A stretch of 8,346 bases of DNA from Bacillota bacterium (lineage in GTDB: Bacteria > Bacillota > Limnochordia > Limnochordales > ZCTH02-B6), in contig QGSR01000074.1 of NCBI GenBank assembly GCA_003387805.1, forward strand, positions 1 to 8,346. The letters are read 5' to 3'. Positions 5,938-8,346 of the stretch are shown piece after piece. The stretch's first letter is position 1. Each line of letters begins with the position of its first letter. The notes under the pieces are model-generated. The model was not told the origin of the DNA and did not search any database. It was given only the letters and a program-made list of their open reading frames with translations. The position numbers and the translations under genes were made by a program.

Positions 5938-7062
5938 GTAGGCCGCACCCACGGGCAGCAGGCCCTTGTTGAACACGTAGCGCGGGTGGTGCACCATGGG
6001 CGTGTCGCCGTTGCCCAGGAAGCAGTACGTGCCCGGCCGCTGCTGCAGCATGAAGGCGAAGTCTTCGGAGCCCAGATACGTCGGGCCCGGGAAGACGACG
6101 TTTTCCGCGCCGAAGGCCGCCCTGGCAATTTCGTACGCCTTACGCGTCTCCTCCGGATCGTTGACCAGCACCGCGCCCGGCACGCCCTCCCGGATTTCGT
6201 ACGTGCACCCGTACGCTTCGGCGACGCCCTTGGTGAGCTCCCGCACCCGGTTCAGCACCAGCTCGCGGTCCTCGTCGGTGGTGGTGCGGATGGAGAGGCG
6301 CAGCACGGCCGAGTGGGCCACCACGTTGCCGGCCTGGCCCGACTGGAAGGCGCCCACCGTCACCACCGCGGGATTTCGGGGCGACACGTTCCTGGACACG
6401 ATGGTCTGAAGGGCCATGACCAGCGCGGAGCCGGCCACGATAGGGTCGATGCCCAGCTCCGGCATGGAGCCGTGGCTGCCTTTGCCCGTGAGCTCAATCT
6501 CCCAGTTGTCCACCGCGGCCATGGTGAAGCCTTCCGTGAAATACAGCTTGCCCAGCTCCAGGCCCGGCATGTTGTGCATGCCGAACACCGCGTCCACGGG
6601 AAAGCGCTCGAACAAGCCGTCCTTGATCATGGCCGGCGCGCCTTCCATCGTTTCCTCGCCGGGCTGGAAGATGAGCCGCACGGTCCCGTTGAAGTTCCGC
6701 GTGCGGGCCAGATATTCACCCGCGGCCAGCAGCATGGTGGTGTGCCCGTCGTGGCCGCAAAGGTGCGCCACGCCGTCCACGGCGCTCTTGTAGGGCAGAT
6801 CGTTGTCTTCCTGAATGGGCACGGCGTCGAAGTCCGCCCGCAGGCCCACGGCCTTTCGGCCGTCGCCCGCCGTCAGCGACGCGACGATGCCGTACTTGCC
6901 GATGCCCGTCTCAACCTCGTCGCCCCACTGCCGCAGCAGCCCGGCGATAAACTGGGCCGTCTTCTCTTCCTGCATCGACAGTTCCGGGTTGCGATGCAGA
7001 TGCTCGAACCACTGTTCCATCTGCGCCCGGTTGGCTTGCATCGCCTGCAAAATCTCGTTCAT
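5935..7062 (-). CDS. M20-family metal-dependent amidohydrolase, C-terminus cut by TAG at a conserved Trp position
   Basis: Cytosolic zinc (or similar metal) hydrolase of the M20D group, which removes acyl groups from N-acyl or N-acetyl amino acids (hippurate hydrolase, amidohydrolase types); exact substrate unknown. From the ATG at 7062 it has 375 residues. Visible blocks: HLHRNPELSMQE (21-32), GLRADFDAVPI (73-83), HLCGHDGHT (100-108) with ligand C102 and H104, FQPGEE (132-137) with the catalytic/ligand glutamates, MHN (162-164) with H163, a dimerisation block GKGSHGSMPE (193-202) with H197, and GSEDFAFMLQQ (331-341) followed by HHPRYVFN (358-365). The start is set by AAGGAG 7 nt upstream; the same frame continues to an ATG at 7128, but that stretch is not conserved-looking. 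Family members normally continue GAAYW plus about ten residues; here TAG replaces the Trp codon. The core is intact, so the enzyme may still work. Confidence 0.94.
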   Translation of the reverse strand: MNEILQAMQANRAQMEQWFEHLHRNPELSMQEEKTAQFIAGLLRQWGDEVETGIGKYGIVASLTAGDGRKAVGLRADFDAVPIQEDNDLPYKSAVDGVAHLCGHDGHTTMLLAAGEYLARTRNFNGTVRLIFQPGEETMEGAPAMIKDGLFERFPVDAVFGMHNMPGLELGKLYFTEGFTMAAVDNWEIELTGKGSHGSMPELGIDPIVAGSALVMALQTIVSRNVSPRNPAVVTVGAFQSGQAGNVVAHSAVLRLSIRTTTDEDRELVLNRVRELTKGVAEAYGCTYEIREGVPGAVLVNDPEETRKAYEIARAAFGAENVVFPGPTYLGSEDFAFMLQQRPGTYCFLGNGDTPMVHHPRYVFNKGLLPVGAAY

Positions 7063-7069
7063 CGTTTCA

Positions 7070-7075
7070 CTCCTT
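7070..7075 (-). promoter_or_regulatory. Ribosome binding site that decides the M20 start
   Basis: AAGGAG on the minus strand, 7 nt before ATG at 7062-7060. It favours this start over the in-frame ATG at 7128, whose extra 22 residues are arginine-rich and do not resemble the family's N-terminus. Confidence 0.8.
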
Positions 7076-7080
7076 CTCAA

Positions 7081-7106
7081 GCGCCGGCCCTGTCCCCTGC
7101 CGGCGT
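7081..7106 (-). other. GC-rich hairpin next to the M20 ribosome binding site
   Basis: CGCCGGC (7082-7088) pairs with GCCGGCG (7099-7105) around a 10-nt loop, with a possible extra wobble pair. In the M20 mRNA it would end 5 nt before the AAGGAG site. It could influence ribosome access or insulate the gene from upstream transcription. No U-run. Confidence 0.35.
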
Positions 7107-7133
7107 CGTCCGAGAACAATGTCCACAATGAGC

Positions 7134-7154
7134 GGGGCGGCGGCCCGCCGCCCC
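7134..7154 (-). terminator. Hairpin downstream of the MFS exporter gene
   Basis: Seven bases past the TAA of the MFS gene lies a perfect 9-bp stem: GGGGCGGCG at 7134-7142 and CGCCGCCCC at 7146-7154, with a 3-nt loop. It is well placed to end the exporter transcript, but the downstream strand (GCTCATTGTGG) has no U-run, so it is terminator-like rather than a classical intrinsic terminator. Confidence 0.45.
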
Positions 7155-7160
7155 GGCTCC

Positions 7161-8346
7161 TTACGCTCCCTGCTTCTGCACCCGCGGGGCCGGCGCCGGC
7201 GCTGGCGCGGTCTGCTTCGGAATCGTCAGCATGATGGAGACAATCGCGCCCGCCACCATCAGCCAGTTGACGGTCAGGGCGAAGAAGCCCGCCTGCCGCA
7301 CGGCCAGGTTGTCCTGGCGGCCGATGAAGCTGATGACGCCTTCAATCCACTGCACCGACGAAACATCGCCGCTGATGGCCGTAAACACCGCCGCGGAAAT
7401 CGCGACGCCGAAGGAAGCCCCAAGGGACGACGCCATCTTGTAGATGCCCGAGCCGCTGCCGGCTTCGCTCCTGGGCAGCGACGACAGCGCCGCGTCGGTG
7501 GACGGCGTGGCGTAGAAGGCCAGGCCCAGGCCGAACAGCGAGAAGCCTACCACCGCCAGAATCTTGTAGGTGCTCAGCAGCAGGTTGGTAGGCAGCAGCA
7601 GCGCGATGGCCAGGCCCACGATGAGCGAGCCCCAAATCATGGGCTTGCGGGGGCCGAAACGCTGCAGCAGCTTCTCGCCCACCCGGATGAAGGCCACGAA
7701 GGTGATGGCGTAGCCCAGGGTCAGCAGCCCCGCCTCCTGGGCGGACATGTTGCCGCCCAGCTGCACCAGGGACATGGCGACGATGAGCATGCCGGCCGTG
7801 CCGTTGAGCAGCAGGTTGGAAATGGTCGCGCCGGTGAAAATCGAGTTCTTGAACAGCTTGAAGTTGACGAAGGCGTTGTCCGCCCGGGACTCGATGCGGT
7901 AGAAGAGGACGCCGAAGACGACGCTGACGGCCAAAAGCGCCAGCGACGCGGGGCTGGTCCAGCCCAAGGCGCCGCCTTGCGTCGCAAAAACCTGCAAGGC
8001 CACCATCATAATCATGAACGTGATGACGCCCGGCAGGTCGAACTTGGCGCTGCTCTGTCCCTCCGCCTTGCTCTCCGGGGTGCCCTTCACCATGAGCATG
8101 CCGATGAGCGACAGCGCGGCCGAGCCGAAGAAAATCCAGCGCCAGCCGACGTTTTGCATCATGAGTCCGCCGAAGAGGGCCGCGAAGCCCGAGCCGCCCC
8201 ACGAGCCCATGGACCACAGGCTGATGGCCCGCTGGCGGGCCGCTCCTTCCCAGTACACCTGAACGAGGGCCAGCGACGACGACATGATGGCCGCCGCGGA
8301 CAAGCCCTGCAAGATGCGGCCCAGCATCAGGAACACGGTGCCGAGC
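7161..8346 (-). CDS. MFS multidrug exporter, DHA2 (NorB-like), N-terminus cut by window edge
   Basis: Proton-driven inner-membrane exporter. The frame is open to the window edge; the visible protein starts inside the third or fourth helix (LGTVFLMLGRILQGLSAA, the motif with the conserved R and Q-G), so about 80-100 residues and the start codon are missing. The GTG at 8336 is internal, not the start. Visible pieces closely follow staphylococcal NorB as I recall it: FKLFKNSIFTGATISNLLLN, then RVGEKLLQRFGPRKPM, GLGLAFYATPSTDAALSSLP and SGIYKMASSLGASFGVAIS (motif C-like region). About ten or eleven membrane helices are present, consistent with the 14-helix DHA2 class. The C-terminus ends in an Ala-Pro run (TAPAPAPAPR) encoded by a GCCGGC-type short repeat. 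Stop TAA at 7163-7161. Substrates are not predictable. Confidence 0.9.
   Translation of the reverse strand, partial: LGTVFLMLGRILQGLSAAAIMSSSLALVQVYWEGAARQRAISLWSMGSWGGSGFAALFGGLMMQNVGWRWIFFGSAALSLIGMLMVKGTPESKAEGQSSAKFDLPGVITFMIMMVALQVFATQGGALGWTSPASLALLAVSVVFGVLFYRIESRADNAFVNFKLFKNSIFTGATISNLLLNGTAGMLIVAMSLVQLGGNMSAQEAGLLTLGYAITFVAFIRVGEKLLQRFGPRKPMIWGSLIVGLAIALLLPTNLLLSTYKILAVVGFSLFGLGLAFYATPSTDAALSSLPRSEAGSGSGIYKMASSLGASFGVAISAAVFTAISGDVSSVQWIEGVISFIGRQDNLAVRQAGFFALTVNWLMVAGAIVSIMLTIPKQTAPAPAPAPRVQKQGA

Noticed and set aside
7063..7128. 22-residue N-terminal extension of the M20 protein
   Set aside because: Arg-rich, overlaps the intergenic hairpin and lacks a good ribosome binding site, while ATG 7062 has AAGGAG at 7 nt.
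5866..7131. Plus-strand open frame of 421 codons
   Set aside because: Antisense to the M20 gene, which has clear catalytic motifs; this frame has none.
1..8346. CRISPR arrays, tRNA or rRNA genes, phage or toxin-antitoxin genes
   Set aside because: I saw no regularly spaced repeats, tRNA-like cloverleaf, rRNA sequence or such protein families on either strand.

Overview
The window is a compact, high-GC bacterial segment in which every supportable gene lies on the minus strand, so transcription runs from high to low coordinates. I count eight genes, two of them cut by the window edges. The GC-rich codon use, strong AGGAGG-type ribosome binding sites, DHA2 (NorB-like) exporter and complete-type MrpA point to a high-GC Bacillota-like bacterium (Symbiobacterium, Thermaerobacter or Limnochordia type). 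This placement is inference: no 16S or marker gene is present. All long plus-strand reading frames are shadows of the minus-strand genes.

In transcription order the layout is: a 5'-truncated 14-TM-type MFS drug exporter (8346-7161); an M20 metal-dependent amidohydrolase (7062-5935); an SLC13/DASS-type transporter with two RCK_C (TrkA-C) domains in its central loop (5847-3988); methylglyoxal synthase mgsA (3924-3562); a 184-bp gap; then the start of an mrp multisubunit cation/proton antiporter operon, mrpA (3377-981), mrpB (984-529), mrpC (about 532-182) and the first 63 codons of mrpD (189-1). The mrp genes overlap end to end and are surely one transcript. The four upstream genes are separated by gaps of 63-98 bp, each holding a GC-rich dyad without a U-run.

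Functionally, Mrp is a membrane complex that exchanges Na+ (or K+) for protons for pH and salt homeostasis. MgsA diverts dihydroxyacetone phosphate to methylglyoxal. The SLC13-type carrier and the MFS exporter are other membrane transporters. A shared stress or ion-homeostasis theme is possible but rests on adjacency only.

I do not see a new multi-gene system. The most unusual points are at nucleotide level. mrpC appears to start at an AUA codon: the conserved N-terminus extends 19 codons upstream of its first ATG with no ATG/GTG/TTG available, and the four mrp genes would then start with TTG, GTG, ATA and ATG. The M20 gene carries a TAG exactly where the family has a conserved Trp, followed by nine in-frame codons that look like the missing C-terminus. 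A short sequence after mgsA resembles the terminal hairpin of an IS200/IS605-type element.
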